From assembly GCA_964370635.1 (NCBI GenBank), contig CAYJJU010000009.1, forward strand, positions 1-64,000: a stretch of DNA of 64,000 nt, given 5' to 3'. Under the pieces are notes generated by a model. That model saw nothing but the letters and a program-made list of their open reading frames with translations, had not been told where the DNA came from and made no database searches. The position numbers and the translations under genes are program-made. The stretch is from SIG603 sp964370635. GTDB taxonomy: Bacteria; Bacillota; Clostridia; Oscillospirales; Acutalibacteraceae. Every line of letters begins with the position of its first letter. The first letter of the stretch is position 1. Positions 32,923 through 41,690 of this stretch are shown here, piece by piece.

Positions 32923-33485
32923 GTAAGGCTAAAATGAAAATGATTTTTCAAAGAACACTCATAGGTTTAGGATTTACTTTTGGCGGACTTGTAATAGTTG
33001 CCACTGGATTTTTAGTCTACATAATATTTTTTGGAACATCTGTAGAAACGGCTAATTTAAGCCCCGATTTAAATTCTTTTGAGATAGCTTATGACTCAGA
33101 CCAAAGCAAGAGAGATTTGCCTGAAGAGTTTAAGGTGGTGGAGTCCTACTGCAATATTTCTGATGATGAAAAGTTTTTTACCTACACATTTAAAATTCAA
33201 AACTTAGATGTAAATTCAAGAGAATTTTCATGCAGTATTTTTTATACAAGCGAATATCTGGAAAGATTTGGGCATGACATAAGCAATCCTCTTTACAGGG
33301 TAAATGAAAATATGGAAGTTTTAATTTCAAGCGGCGCCGTCTATGAAATAGTAGTAAATGGAATTATTTTAGACGATGCCGAGTCGTTTAAAGAATATTT
33401 TGATGAAGTTGCATTTGAAATTGTATCCGATGCAGGAGTTGGCAGAATTTATTTGCCGGTCAGCTTTGAAAGAGAGGAAGATTAA
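32919..33485 (+). CDS. Hypothetical membrane-anchored protein
   Basis: A 188-residue protein with one N-terminal membrane helix (about 10-37) and a soluble extracellular part rich in acidic residues. I do not recognise a family. Its GTG start overlaps the dehydratase stop by 4 bp, and the aldolase follows after 2 bp, so it is embedded in the sugar-acid operon. That position suggests a link to uptake or sensing, but nothing in the sequence shows this. Confidence 0.7.
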   Translation: MSKAKMKMIFQRTLIGLGFTFGGLVIVATGFLVYIIFFGTSVETANLSPDLNSFEIAYDSDQSKRDLPEEFKVVESYCNISDDEKFFTYTFKIQNLDVNSREFSCSIFYTSEYLERFGHDISNPLYRVNENMEVLISSGAVYEIVVNGIILDDAESFKEYFDEVAFEIVSDAGVGRIYLPVSFEREED

Positions 33486-33487
33486 AA

Positions 33488-34129
33488 ATGAAAAATTATG
33501 ACAGCGTAATAAAAATACTAAGTGACACGAAAATTATTCCCGTGGTGAAAATCAATAAAGAGGAAGACGCAATACCTCTTGCAAATGCCTTGGTAAACGG
33601 CGGTCTACCTGCGGTTGAAGTGACTTTTAGGAGTGAACAGGCGGCACAGTGCATTAAGCTCATCTCAGAAAATGTACCGAATATTTTTGTGTGCGCAGGC
33701 ACGGTTTTAACGGTAGAGCAGGCGCAAATTGCAAAGGAAAATGGCGCAAAGGCGATAATTAGCCCAGGCTTTAACCCTTTAGTAGTTGATTGGTGCAATA
33801 AAAATGACATCCCCGTTTTCCCGGGTTGTGCTACTCCTAGCGAAGTTGAGGGCGCACTTAACATGGGTCTTAAAAACTTGAAGCTATTCCCGGCGGAAGT
33901 TGTGGGCGGAGTAGGCATGCTAAAGGCACTTTACGGCCCGTATTCCTTTGTGAAATTCATGCCAACAGGTGGAGTGAGCCTTAAAAATGTGAAAGAATAT
34001 TTGGCACTTCCAAACGTAATTGCCTGTGGTGGAACATGGATTTGCCCTGAAAATTTACTAAACGAAGGCGATTTTTCACAAATAGAAAAACTTGCCATGG
34101 AAGCGGCAAGTTTTGTAAGAGATATTTAG
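33488..34129 (+). CDS. eda: 2-dehydro-3-deoxy-phosphogluconate (KDPG/KHG) aldolase
   Basis: A class I aldolase of 213 residues that cleaves a 2-keto-3-deoxy-6-phospho sugar acid to pyruvate and a triose phosphate. The catalytic Glu is in 'PAVEVTFRS', the Schiff-base Lys in 'LKLFPAEVVGG' and the phosphate site in 'MPTGGVSLKN'. It lies at the end of the dehydratase operon, consistent with an Entner-Doudoroff-type route. Its stop overlaps the stop of the convergent hydrolase gene. Confidence 0.92.
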   Translation: MKNYDSVIKILSDTKIIPVVKINKEEDAIPLANALVNGGLPAVEVTFRSEQAAQCIKLISENVPNIFVCAGTVLTVEQAQIAKENGAKAIISPGFNPLVVDWCNKNDIPVFPGCATPSEVEGALNMGLKNLKLFPAEVVGGVGMLKALYGPYSFVKFMPTGGVSLKNVKEYLALPNVIACGGTWICPENLLNEGDFSQIEKLAMEAASFVRDI

Positions 34130-34869
34130 AGTTTTTTTATTAATTTTGCAAAATGAGACAGGAGAAAGGTCATATCGCTTTCGCTATAGGCTGCGTGGCT
34201 TGACTTTTCAAGGATATGCGTCGTGAAAAGAGGGTGTGTGTTTAAAATCTTACAAGACTTTAAAGACACGAGTTCATCGTTTTTTGATTGAAAGATTTCA
34301 CAGGGTACTTCCACTTTGCTTAAAAATTTATTGGTTTTCACTATGCGCTTAAAAAGCTCAATATAGCGTGGAAGCCATGGGATGTATTTTAAGGGAGCTG
34401 GCTCTAAATCTATGCTGCACTGCATGCGTACGTCCCTTTGTAGCTCGCTTTCCTTACTGTAGCGCCTAAAAGCGATTTTTAGATAAATTGGGATATACGA
34501 GGGCTTTACATGGGTAGAAAGCGGCGAGGCAAGTAAAAACATCTTTGGTATTTTATCTTTAAATATTATGCTGTTTTCAAAGGCGAAAAGCGTACCCATT
34601 GAGTGGGCGATGACATAGATTTTTTCATATCTTTTTGAAAGACTTGTAAATTCATGTCGTACCTGCTCCCTCCATTTTCTCATGGAGCTATTTGAAAAAT
34701 CACGCATGCTCTTGCCGTGACCGTCAAGAAGTATGTTGTGAACGCTTACATTTTCGGGAACGAGCGAGACGAAATTTGTAAAATGTGCGGGTGTTCCCAT
34801 AATTCCGTGAATGAATAAAAACACGGTATCGGCACCCTCTATATCTCTAAAATAAGGACTGTGTGGCAT
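34126..34869 (-). CDS. Alpha/beta hydrolase
   Basis: A 247-residue serine hydrolase with the nucleophile elbow 'VIAHSMGTLFA', the oxyanion region 'LFIHGIMGTPAHF' and a probable catalytic His in 'SSHAAYSES'. It resembles carboxylesterases or monoacylglycerol lipases; the substrate is unknown. The ATG at 34869 follows an AAAGGAGGC site, so the longer in-frame start is not used. Confidence 0.82.
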   Translation of the reverse strand: MPHSPYFRDIEGADTVFLFIHGIMGTPAHFTNFVSLVPENVSVHNILLDGHGKSMRDFSNSSMRKWREQVRHEFTSLSKRYEKIYVIAHSMGTLFAFENSIIFKDKIPKMFLLASPLSTHVKPSYIPIYLKIAFRRYSKESELQRDVRMQCSIDLEPAPLKYIPWLPRYIELFKRIVKTNKFLSKVEVPCEIFQSKNDELVSLKSCKILNTHPLFTTHILEKSSHAAYSESDMTFLLSHFAKLIKKL

Positions 34870-34952
34870 AATAGCCTCCTTTTTTAACAAAAATTCTAAG
34901 TATATCTTATCACGTAATCACCGTGTTATCAATAGTAAAAGGAGTAAAATAA

Positions 34953-35549
34953 ATGGCTGTAAGGAAATATTATGCTGTGAAAAATGGCAAAAAAGTCGGA
35001 ATATTTGACACTTGGGAGCAGTGTAAAAGGCAGGTTGACGGCTTTAAGGGCGCAATTTATAAGAGTTTTACGGATTTAAAACAGGCGGAAAATTTCTTAA
35101 ATGACGAAAAAGAAGAGCTTGTTATATGTAAGGACACGGCAGTGGCATATGTAGACGGCAGTTTTGATGTAAAAAGCGGAAGATATTCAAGCGGAGTGTT
35201 AATCCTTTATAAGGGTGAGGAACTTGAGTTCTCTAAGGCTTTTGAAGACGAAGAAATGGCAGAGATGCGAAATGTTTCCGGAGAAATCATGGGTGCGGTT
35301 ATTGCAATGAAGTACGCACTTAAATATAAAATAAAGAAGCTTGTCATATATCACGACTACCAAGGGCTTTCTATGTGGGCGACAGGGCAGTGGAAGACAA
35401 ACAAAAAAGGAACTTTGCAGTATGCGAAGTTTTGCAAACAGTGTTTTGAAGAGATGGAAATAAGTTTTGTAAAGGTAAAAGCGCACTCTGGTGACAAGTA
35501 TAATGACAAGGCAGACGAGCTTGCAAAGAGGGCTTTGGGGCTTATTTAA
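34953..35549 (+). CDS. rnhA: Ribonuclease H with viroplasmin domain
   Basis: A 198-residue protein with an N-terminal caulimovirus viroplasmin-type RNA/DNA hybrid-binding domain ('YYAVKNGKKVGIFDTWEQCK') and a C-terminal RNase H1 domain. The catalytic acids are visible in 'AYVDGSFD', 'VSGEIMGAV', 'IYHDYQGL' and 'DKYNDKADELAK'. It removes RNA from RNA-DNA hybrids. An AAAGGAG site precedes the ATG. Confidence 0.92.
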   Translation: MAVRKYYAVKNGKKVGIFDTWEQCKRQVDGFKGAIYKSFTDLKQAENFLNDEKEELVICKDTAVAYVDGSFDVKSGRYSSGVLILYKGEELEFSKAFEDEEMAEMRNVSGEIMGAVIAMKYALKYKIKKLVIYHDYQGLSMWATGQWKTNKKGTLQYAKFCKQCFEEMEISFVKVKAHSGDKYNDKADELAKRALGLI

Positions 35550-35588
35550 AGAAAAATAATAAAAAACACAGATATTTAAAAAAAATTC

Positions 35589-35617
35589 TTGCTTTTTATA
35601 AACAAATGTGGTATGAT
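35589..35617 (+). promoter_or_regulatory. Promoter of rpsT
   Basis: TTGCTT, 17 bp, TATGAT, followed by a leader of about 100 bases that contains GC-rich inverted segments and may be a ribosomal protein autoregulatory leader. Confidence 0.65.
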
Positions 35618-35726
35618 TACTACTGCGTTATGGAGATTAAGCTAACTGCTCAGGCTGCGGGAATACTGTAAGCGGGCTTTGGGCGGTTTTCCAAGTATAA
35701 ATAATCATTATTGAGGAGGTGTGAGA

Positions 35727-35987
35727 ATGCCTAATATTAAATCTGCAAAAAAACGTGTTAAAACATCTGCGGTGAGAACTGCAAGAAATAAGGCTGTAAG
35801 CACAAATCTTAAGACTCAAATCAAAAAGGCTAATGCAGCTATCGAAAACAGTGCAGCAGATAAAGCAGAAGTAGTTCGTGTGACTGTTAAGACTATCGAC
35901 CAAGCAGCTTCTAAAGGAATCATGCACAAAAATACAGCATCTAGAAAAAAATCAGCACTTGCAAAAAGACTAAACGCAAGCGCATAA
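35727..35987 (+). CDS. rpsT: 30S ribosomal protein S20
   Basis: S20 (86 residues) with 'MPNIKSAKKRVKTSAV' and 'GIMHKNTASRKKSALAKRL', both typical. The ATG at 35727 follows GAGGAGG and is preferred over the GTG two codons upstream. It is transcribed alone between its promoter and terminator. Confidence 0.96.
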   Translation: MPNIKSAKKRVKTSAVRTARNKAVSTNLKTQIKKANAAIENSAADKAEVVRVTVKTIDQAASKGIMHKNTASRKKSALAKRLNASA

Positions 35988-36008
35988 TTTTAAACTATGC
36001 AAATATGT

Positions 36009-36040
36009 AGAACAGATAGCATTGCCGTCTGTTCTTTTTT
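36009..36040 (+). terminator. Terminator of rpsT
   Basis: An 8-bp stem, AGAACAGA with TCTGTTCT, followed by a T-run. Confidence 0.85.
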
Positions 36041-36133
36041 GCGTTACAGAAAGTTTTCAATTAATTATTGACTTTTTAACTTTTTTTGGTTATTATAATA
36101 AAAAGGAAATATATTAATTCGGAGGTATGAAAT

Positions 36134-36286
36134 ATGAAAAAATCACATCACAAACTCATAGCTTTATTTGGCGTTTTACTTGCAGTGGTAGCCGTTGTTG
36201 CAACTCTTGCTGCAATATTAATTCACTTTGATAAGAAAAAAGATGAGGAAGAGTTAGAGCGTTATCTAGATTGTTCAATTCAATAA
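36134..36286 (+). CDS. 50-residue single-span membrane protein
   Basis: A short gene with a GGAGG site 9 bases before the ATG, a TATAAT box at 36094-36099 and a strong terminator just after it, so it is a complete transcription unit. The peptide has a basic N-terminus with two His, one hydrophobic helix (about 8-31), then the charged segment 'KKKDEEELERYL'. I do not recognise a family. Its position between rpsT and a surface protein gene gives no clue to function. Confidence 0.7.
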   Translation: MKKSHHKLIALFGVLLAVVAVVATLAAILIHFDKKKDEEELERYLDCSIQ

Positions 36287-36303
36287 GAAATTCACAAATC
36301 AAA

Positions 36304-36333
36304 AAAAATCAGCCAATGTTGGCTGATTTTTTT
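36304..36333 (+). terminator. Terminator of the small membrane protein gene
   Basis: A stem, AAATCAGCCAA with TTGGCTGATTT, a two-base loop, then T residues. Confidence 0.9.
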
Positions 36334-36395
36334 GAGTTTTTCGACAGTCTGAAGCTCCTGCCTATGAGACAGGAGCTTGTGTTTATGTGTTATAC

Positions 36396-39300
36396 TTAAT
36401 CGGCGTATTTCTTTAAGAGAAATCTGCAAGTAAGTACTGCGATTAGAGAAATTAGCATCAAAGACACGCTTAAGGATAAATTAAAGTGGTCACCGGTATC
36501 AGGAGTGCTTGAGTCCGGAGTTGTAGTTGGCGTTGTAGTTTCGGAAGACGTTTCGTTTGAAACCTTGATAACATAGTGTGAAAAACGTCCTGTATCAAAA
36601 CTAATAGTCCTTGTTGCGCTGTCATACACAGTTTTCCTTTTTTCGCTGTTTCCGTTGTCGTCAACGAAATAGACTGTAACAACAGCGCCGTCTTCTAAGG
36701 CTAAGTCTTCAGAGACGGTAACTGTTACGATACCTCCGTCAAAGTCGGTGATTTTTCTGCCGTTTGCCTCGATATAAAGCTCGTACACGGGGTCGCTTTG
36801 AGCAAATTCCGTTTGTTCATCTGAGAGTTCGTTTATGTCTTCTACCTTGCGAAGCACAAGCCTTATTTCATCACCCTGCGCACTGTCGACAACTGCGTTT
36901 AATGCTGTAAAATCAAAAGTCATTGTGCCTGCATCTGATTTAATTTCAAACACTGAGTCCTCACTATCTGCCAAGGCTTGAAGCTTTGATGGGTTAAGTG
37001 TAAGCTCTATACCCGTGCTATTTTCGGGAACGTCCAAGTTAATCGTGACTTTTGGAGCGTTATCAGTGCCACTAACTTCTGAAAGTGCTTCGTTTACAGC
37101 TTCTTGTACAGTGCTATCGGGAATGTCTGCCGACGAATTATTACCGCTTGTCGTCGGTTTAACGGCTATTTCTACCTCTGTTTCACCCTCAGATGTCACA
37201 GGGTCTTTCACTTGTGGTAAGGCTGCATCTTCGCTCCATTTGGCGTAAAGTGTTGTTGTAGCACTCACTGTATCGGTGTCAAAATTCCATATCGTGGTAA
37301 AGCCTGAGTCTTTGTACCAGCCCTCAAAGTTAAAGCCTTCTTTTGTGGGGTCTAAAGGCTTAAGCACTTTTGCGCCAAAATCAAGAATTTGTTCGTCCAC
37401 AGGGTCTGCGCCGTCTGTGTCAAAGCTCACAGTGTATTTTATAGGTGAAAATTCAACCAAAATAGTGTGGTTTTCTCCAACATCGTTAAATGTGTAGCTG
37501 TTTGAAAGGGCTACATCAGAGCCGTCTACAGTCACAGTGGCAACTTGGTAGCCGGTATCAGGAGTGAAAGTAAAGGTTTGCGTGTCGTTTTCGTTAACAT
37601 GTACGACTCCCGTCGGGTCAATGCTTCCGTTTTGCCCCGAAGACGCCGTGATAGTGTAGCTAATGATAGGCGCCTCTTGTATTGTTATAGTTATCGCGTT
37701 TGTTTCTTCGTAAGAATTATGTGTGTCTGTTGAGCTTATTGCTACGTTGATTTTAACTATGCCTGCCGTTGTGCCTGCCGAAAAAACTCCGTCAGCATCG
37801 ATAGATGCACCGGTGCTTGTTCCGCTATCCCCAATACTAAAACTCACATCTCCTTTTGCGCCACTGAGCAGTGTCTTTAAATCTTTCGTCGTGCTTACTT
37901 GGAGTGAGGTAGTTTCTGTGATGGTGGGATTTTGGTCGGCCTTTACTATATTAACGGTAAATGTTGCAGTTTTATCTTGGTAGCTCACGGTTACAGTTTG
38001 GTCGTCTCCAACGCTAAATGTAGAGATGTCTGTAATGTCGGTAGGAGTAATCTCGTTTTTGCTACCGTCTGAATATGTAGCGGTGACTATCATACCCGTG
38101 GTGTCTAAACTTTCGCCATATTTATAAGTGGTTGTTGTGGGGGACTGGGTAACTGCGATGCTTGAAAGAAGAATTTCTTTAACTGCATCAATTTTAACAT
38201 ATTTTTTTGTGTTGTAATCAGTACTTGTGCTAAGGTCTACAGAAGAAGCCGTGCCTGCGTCGTCGCCAGCCGTAACACTTGCATTTGTTGTAGATGAATA
38301 TGTAGGCATTACTTGTAGTGCGTATGCAGCTGAGGTGTTTGTACTATTTGCTGTAGCGGTAACAGTTCCTTCATTAATGATAAGTTTACCGCCAGCAGTT
38401 ACACCGATACCATAACTATATGCCACATTTTCTCCGCTTGTAGCTGTTACTGTACCGCCATTTATGGTTAAATCTCCCATGGACATAATTCCTACGCTAT
38501 ATTCTTCAACATAATAATCGATATTATCATCGCCATAAAGACCATCACCGCCCGTAGCATTTATAGTTCCGCTTTCGATAGTTATTCCCGAAAGCCCCAT
38601 AATGCCGGCACTTCTTGCCGAGGCCCAATAGTCGTTATCCTGAATATCGCTAGCGCTTACATCTAATGAGCCATCGCCCGATATAGTCAAGTGGCTATTA
38701 AAATCGGCCATTATGCCAACGATATGATAAGGGTCGCCCCAATAATCCGCTTCTCTTTGTGGTGCGGTAACAGTATTGTCGCCAATAAGAATAATTTCAA
38801 GATTTTCCTTTGTCCAAATAGCTGCAACGGTGTCGGATACTTCGCTGCTACCCCTTGTAACTTGTCGGTAGCTATCATCAATCCCGTCAGTTATATTTGC
38901 TCCGTTTAGGGTAAGTATTGCAGGGGCGCTTGCCGTGGCAGCCGTGTACTTTACGGTACTACTGCTGTCCTTTAGTACATTGTCTTTATTTCTTTCGGTT
39001 ACTCGCACACCGCCTACATAAAGGGGATAGGCGTCTATTTCTTCAAGGACTATATCACCACTATCATACTTAGCGGCAAAAACCATCTCGGGACTATCAT
39101 AGTAATCACTGCGGTTTACTTCAAAATATTGTGCGTCACTTTCGGTAGCGTTTGTTGCTATAATATCATCTACTAAAGCAGTGCTTGCACTGACCATCAC
39201 ATATATTTCGGCGCCGCTTGTTAGGCCGTTTAGTTCAAAATCGGTATGGATTTCCTTTTGTAAGTAGTTATTAGAGTAGTACGTCATTACGCCATGGCTG

Positions 39301-40169
39301 TTAGGTCCACCTATTTTAGGACTTCCGGATACGATAAAAGTATTAGTCGCCGGTGTTTCGTCGGAAAGCTTTGTTTTAAACGCATAGACATTTCCTTTGA
39401 TTTCGGCATCGGAAATGCTCAGAGATGTGTTTCCTATAATTGTGTTATATGTTCCCCCACCGCTATAAACCGAACCGGTAGTATATTCGGCGCCGATTAT
39501 ATCACCGCCCGAAATAACAATAGACGTGTTTCCCGTAAGAGTGGTCCTGTTGGAGCTCGAACTTGAGAAACTTCCATCGCTAAGCGCGCCTAAGATACTG
39601 CCCCCTTCAATAAGAATGGAAACATCTCCGTTCATATTAGCGTTGTATGTACCGCCATAAATGCTTGCGGTAGTGCCATCTTTAATAACTATAGAAGTGT
39701 CTCCGGTCATAGTGCCGCTGCGTGTAGCGCCATAAATATTATTGGTAGTACCGCCGTTGATAACTATAGAAGTGCTTCCTGTCATATTGCCATAACGAGA
39801 GCCGCCGTATATGTTGCCAACTGTACCGCCAAACATGGTGATGCTTGTACTTACATTTGTTTGCTCAGAATTAAACCCACCTAGTATTGTGTAATCTGAT
39901 AAATCGCTGTTTTCTATAACCGAGACAGTGTCTGCTGCGTCATATTCGCCGATTGTTCCGGCATCGACATAAATGGAAGTAAGGCCCTCGGTTTCACCCT
40001 CCACAATTATGATAGGCGTTCCGTTTGCGTAAATATAAGTACTTGATATTGTCGGTGTTTCTTTATACGAATCCACAGAAGCTTTCGCACTAAAGTTTGT
40101 AAATGAAATTACAGACACCGATACGAAAAGTAAGACCATCAGCGAAAAAGTTTTTTGTAGTAGTTTCAT
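36396..40169 (-). CDS. Sortase-type repeat surface protein
   Basis: A 1257-residue secreted protein. A signal peptide is followed by short beta-solenoid-like repeats of the form 'TG.TSIVI.GGT...IYG' (about 80-290). Next come further beta-rich segments with 'TINGGTV.A', a Big_3-like Ig domain starting near 'TTTYKYGESLDTTGM', and an InlB B-type repeat ('GFNFEGWYKD', 'TTLYAKW'). The C-terminus carries 'STPDTGD', a hydrophobic helix and a 'KKYAD' tail, a sorting signal of the kind used by clostridial sortases. The ATG at 40169 follows GGAGG. It is probably an adhesin or cell-surface carbohydrate-binding protein. Confidence 0.85.
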   Translation of the reverse strand: MKLLQKTFSLMVLLFVSVSVISFTNFSAKASVDSYKETPTISSTYIYANGTPIIIVEGETEGLTSIYVDAGTIGEYDAADTVSVIENSDLSDYTILGGFNSEQTNVSTSITMFGGTVGNIYGGSRYGNMTGSTSIVINGGTTNNIYGATRSGTMTGDTSIVIKDGTTASIYGGTYNANMNGDVSILIEGGSILGALSDGSFSSSSSNRTTLTGNTSIVISGGDIIGAEYTTGSVYSGGGTYNTIIGNTSLSISDAEIKGNVYAFKTKLSDETPATNTFIVSGSPKIGGPNSHGVMTYYSNNYLQKEIHTDFELNGLTSGAEIYVMVSASTALVDDIIATNATESDAQYFEVNRSDYYDSPEMVFAAKYDSGDIVLEEIDAYPLYVGGVRVTERNKDNVLKDSSSTVKYTAATASAPAILTLNGANITDGIDDSYRQVTRGSSEVSDTVAAIWTKENLEIILIGDNTVTAPQREADYWGDPYHIVGIMADFNSHLTISGDGSLDVSASDIQDNDYWASARSAGIMGLSGITIESGTINATGGDGLYGDDNIDYYVEEYSVGIMSMGDLTINGGTVTATSGENVAYSYGIGVTAGGKLIINEGTVTATANSTNTSAAYALQVMPTYSSTTNASVTAGDDAGTASSVDLSTSTDYNTKKYVKIDAVKEILLSSIAVTQSPTTTTYKYGESLDTTGMIVTATYSDGSKNEITPTDITDISTFSVGDDQTVTVSYQDKTATFTVNIVKADQNPTITETTSLQVSTTKDLKTLLSGAKGDVSFSIGDSGTSTGASIDADGVFSAGTTAGIVKINVAISSTDTHNSYEETNAITITIQEAPIISYTITASSGQNGSIDPTGVVHVNENDTQTFTFTPDTGYQVATVTVDGSDVALSNSYTFNDVGENHTILVEFSPIKYTVSFDTDGADPVDEQILDFGAKVLKPLDPTKEGFNFEGWYKDSGFTTIWNFDTDTVSATTTLYAKWSEDAALPQVKDPVTSEGETEVEIAVKPTTSGNNSSADIPDSTVQEAVNEALSEVSGTDNAPKVTINLDVPENSTGIELTLNPSKLQALADSEDSVFEIKSDAGTMTFDFTALNAVVDSAQGDEIRLVLRKVEDINELSDEQTEFAQSDPVYELYIEANGRKITDFDGGIVTVTVSEDLALEDGAVVTVYFVDDNGNSEKRKTVYDSATRTISFDTGRFSHYVIKVSNETSSETTTPTTTPDSSTPDTGDHFNLSLSVSLMLISLIAVLTCRFLLKKYAD

Positions 40170-40466
40170 AGCGACCTCCAAAGTTTTATTTGTAGTATAA
40201 TAAAAATATATTTGAATTTATGTAAACGCGGCTTTTTGAATTTAATAAGAATGCACGCAAATACCAACGTATTATGTTAATCATATTCGACATAATAGTA
40301 CAATAAATTCAAATAATATTTGTTTATTTTTAACAAGGATTATTATAGCACAAGATATATTTGATAGTCAACTAGTTTATTATGATATATTAGCAATAAA
40401 CACTGAATGAGCCTCTTAGGCTCTAAATTTTGCCGTGATATACTTTCGTCGATGAAAAAGTAAAAT
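40170..40466. other. Long AT-rich intergenic region
   Basis: About 300 bp without a convincing gene, from the surface protein start to the terminator at 40467. It must hold the leftward promoter of the surface protein gene; TTTACA and TTATTATACT-like boxes occur on the minus strand near 40190-40222 but are not decisive. No other structure was found. Confidence 0.5.
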
Positions 40467-40510
40467 AAAGCGGACAATGACGTCTTTAAAAGTAAGTCAT
40501 TATCCGCTTT
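40467..40510 (-). terminator. Terminator downstream of the truncated oxidoreductase
   Basis: A stem of AAAGCGGA with TCCGCTTT, extended by AATGAC/GTCATT with one mismatch. The minus-strand tail is T-rich. Confidence 0.7.
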
Positions 40511-40535
40511 TATATTATAATAGGTGGTATCACCG

Positions 40536-41272
40536 TTAAATATTCCCTAAAATATCAAGTATTTCTGATATATTTTTCTTTCCAAAATGCACATGCTCGC
40601 CGTTTAGTATCATGCAGGGAACGCTCATGATATTATGTTTCGACTTTAACTCCTCATAATGAGGCAGGTTGTAAATATCTAGGCTTACATTGTCATTTAG
40701 TAAAGCAATTCTTTCCACCGCCATTACAAGTTCAGGGCAGTTTGTGCAGGATAGCGTCACTGCTAAGTCAATGCTAATTTTCTTATTTATTGCCTTAATT
40801 CTATCAATATCATCCTGGGCAATCATCTGTCCGGGGCCTGCGGCGTTGTATAGTCCTACTACAAATGAATTAAACTCATGCCCACCTGGCACTCCGTGAA
40901 AAGACACGCCCATATATTTTTCATTATCTGAGAAAATTGAAATGCTCGGCAATGCTTTGCTTGTCAAATTATCGTCTTTTTGGCAAGTAATATTTTTGCT
41001 TAAATTTGAAAATTCAGACATGAAGCCGCGGACTTCGTCGGAGATTTCTCTTTCGTCTAGCCTGTATTTTAGTTTTATATTCGACTCAAACTTAGAGAAA
41101 ACAGGGGCTAATTGCTCTTTGATTTCAGCAGAAATAAATGCTCCGTCGTCTTGCTTTGCCGTGCTAGCCACTTTTTCTTCTTTTTTTGTGAAGTGATACT
41201 CTCTTTTAGGGATAGAAAGTTGCTCATACTTTGCTGCAACATATTTTTCAAGAGAAGTGGCGGCTTTGGTAG
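40536..41272 (-). pseudogene. C-terminal remnant of a thioredoxin-reductase/AhpF-like flavoprotein
   Basis: About 245 codons. The segment beginning 'AATSLEKYVAAKYEQL' matches the end of the FAD domain of thioredoxin reductase-like proteins, and is followed by a linker and a tandem thioredoxin-fold region with 'LSCTNCPELVMAVERIA' and 'SVPCMILNGEHVHFG', as in AhpF-type proteins. The whole FAD/NAD-binding N-terminal part is missing. Upstream of about 41272 the frame continues only into unrelated sequence from the neighbouring truncated gene. The thioredoxin-like part keeps its C-x2-C pair, so a short product might still fold. Confidence 0.72.
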
Positions 41273-41276
41273 ATAT

Positions 41277-41603
41277 GATAATCAAAACATTGAAGCCTAT
41301 ATAACAGACTTGAAACTTCTTTTGCAGCATTTTAAAATGTATAATTTCGATTTATCAGGCGAGGTATGCGACAAAAAGATATATGAAAACTGCGCATATT
41401 TAAGCTCAACAAAAACAGGTTTATGGTATCCACAGGTGAAGTCCGGAGACAGTGTGGAAAAAGGCGATTTACTAGGATATATAACGGATTTTTTTGGAAA
41501 CGAGCTCGATAAATTTTATGCTGTGCAAGACGGCGACGTTTTTTATTACACCTTAGATTTAGCGATAAGCGAAGGATATCCGCTTTATGCATATGGAAAT
41601 TAA
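41277..41603 (+). pseudogene. C-terminal remnant of a succinylglutamate desuccinylase/aspartoacylase-type (M14) enzyme
   Basis: About 108 codons. The stretch 'GLWYPQVKSGDSVEKGDLLG' with 'YITDFFGNELDKFYAVQDG' and 'LAISEGYPLYAYG' matches the C-terminal beta domain of the AstE/AspA family. The zinc-binding catalytic part is missing. The homologous part begins at about 41277, exactly where the opposing flavoprotein remnant ends, so both genes have lost their 5' ends at one junction. Confidence 0.68.
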
Positions 41604-41629
41604 TAGCAGTAAATTTAAATTAAGAAGCG

Positions 41630-41669
41630 TTTAAATTTTTAAGTAAGTTTAAGGTTAGCCTAATATAGT
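41630..41669 (+). promoter_or_regulatory. Lipoprotein promoter with direct repeats
   Basis: TTTAAG at 41638 and 41648 (10-bp period), with a further TTTAAA at 41630, then TATAGT at 41664-41669. The second repeat lies 16 bp before the -10 box, the same distance as at the response regulator promoter (43209 to 43225). Confidence 0.5.
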
Positions 41670-41690
41670 AAGTCATGAAGGAGAGATTTT

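Noticed and set aside
36352..36379. AAGCTCCTG/CAGGAGCTT hairpin considered as a terminator of the surface protein gene
   Set aside because: The stem is good, but no T-run follows on the minus strand, so it is not listed as a terminator.
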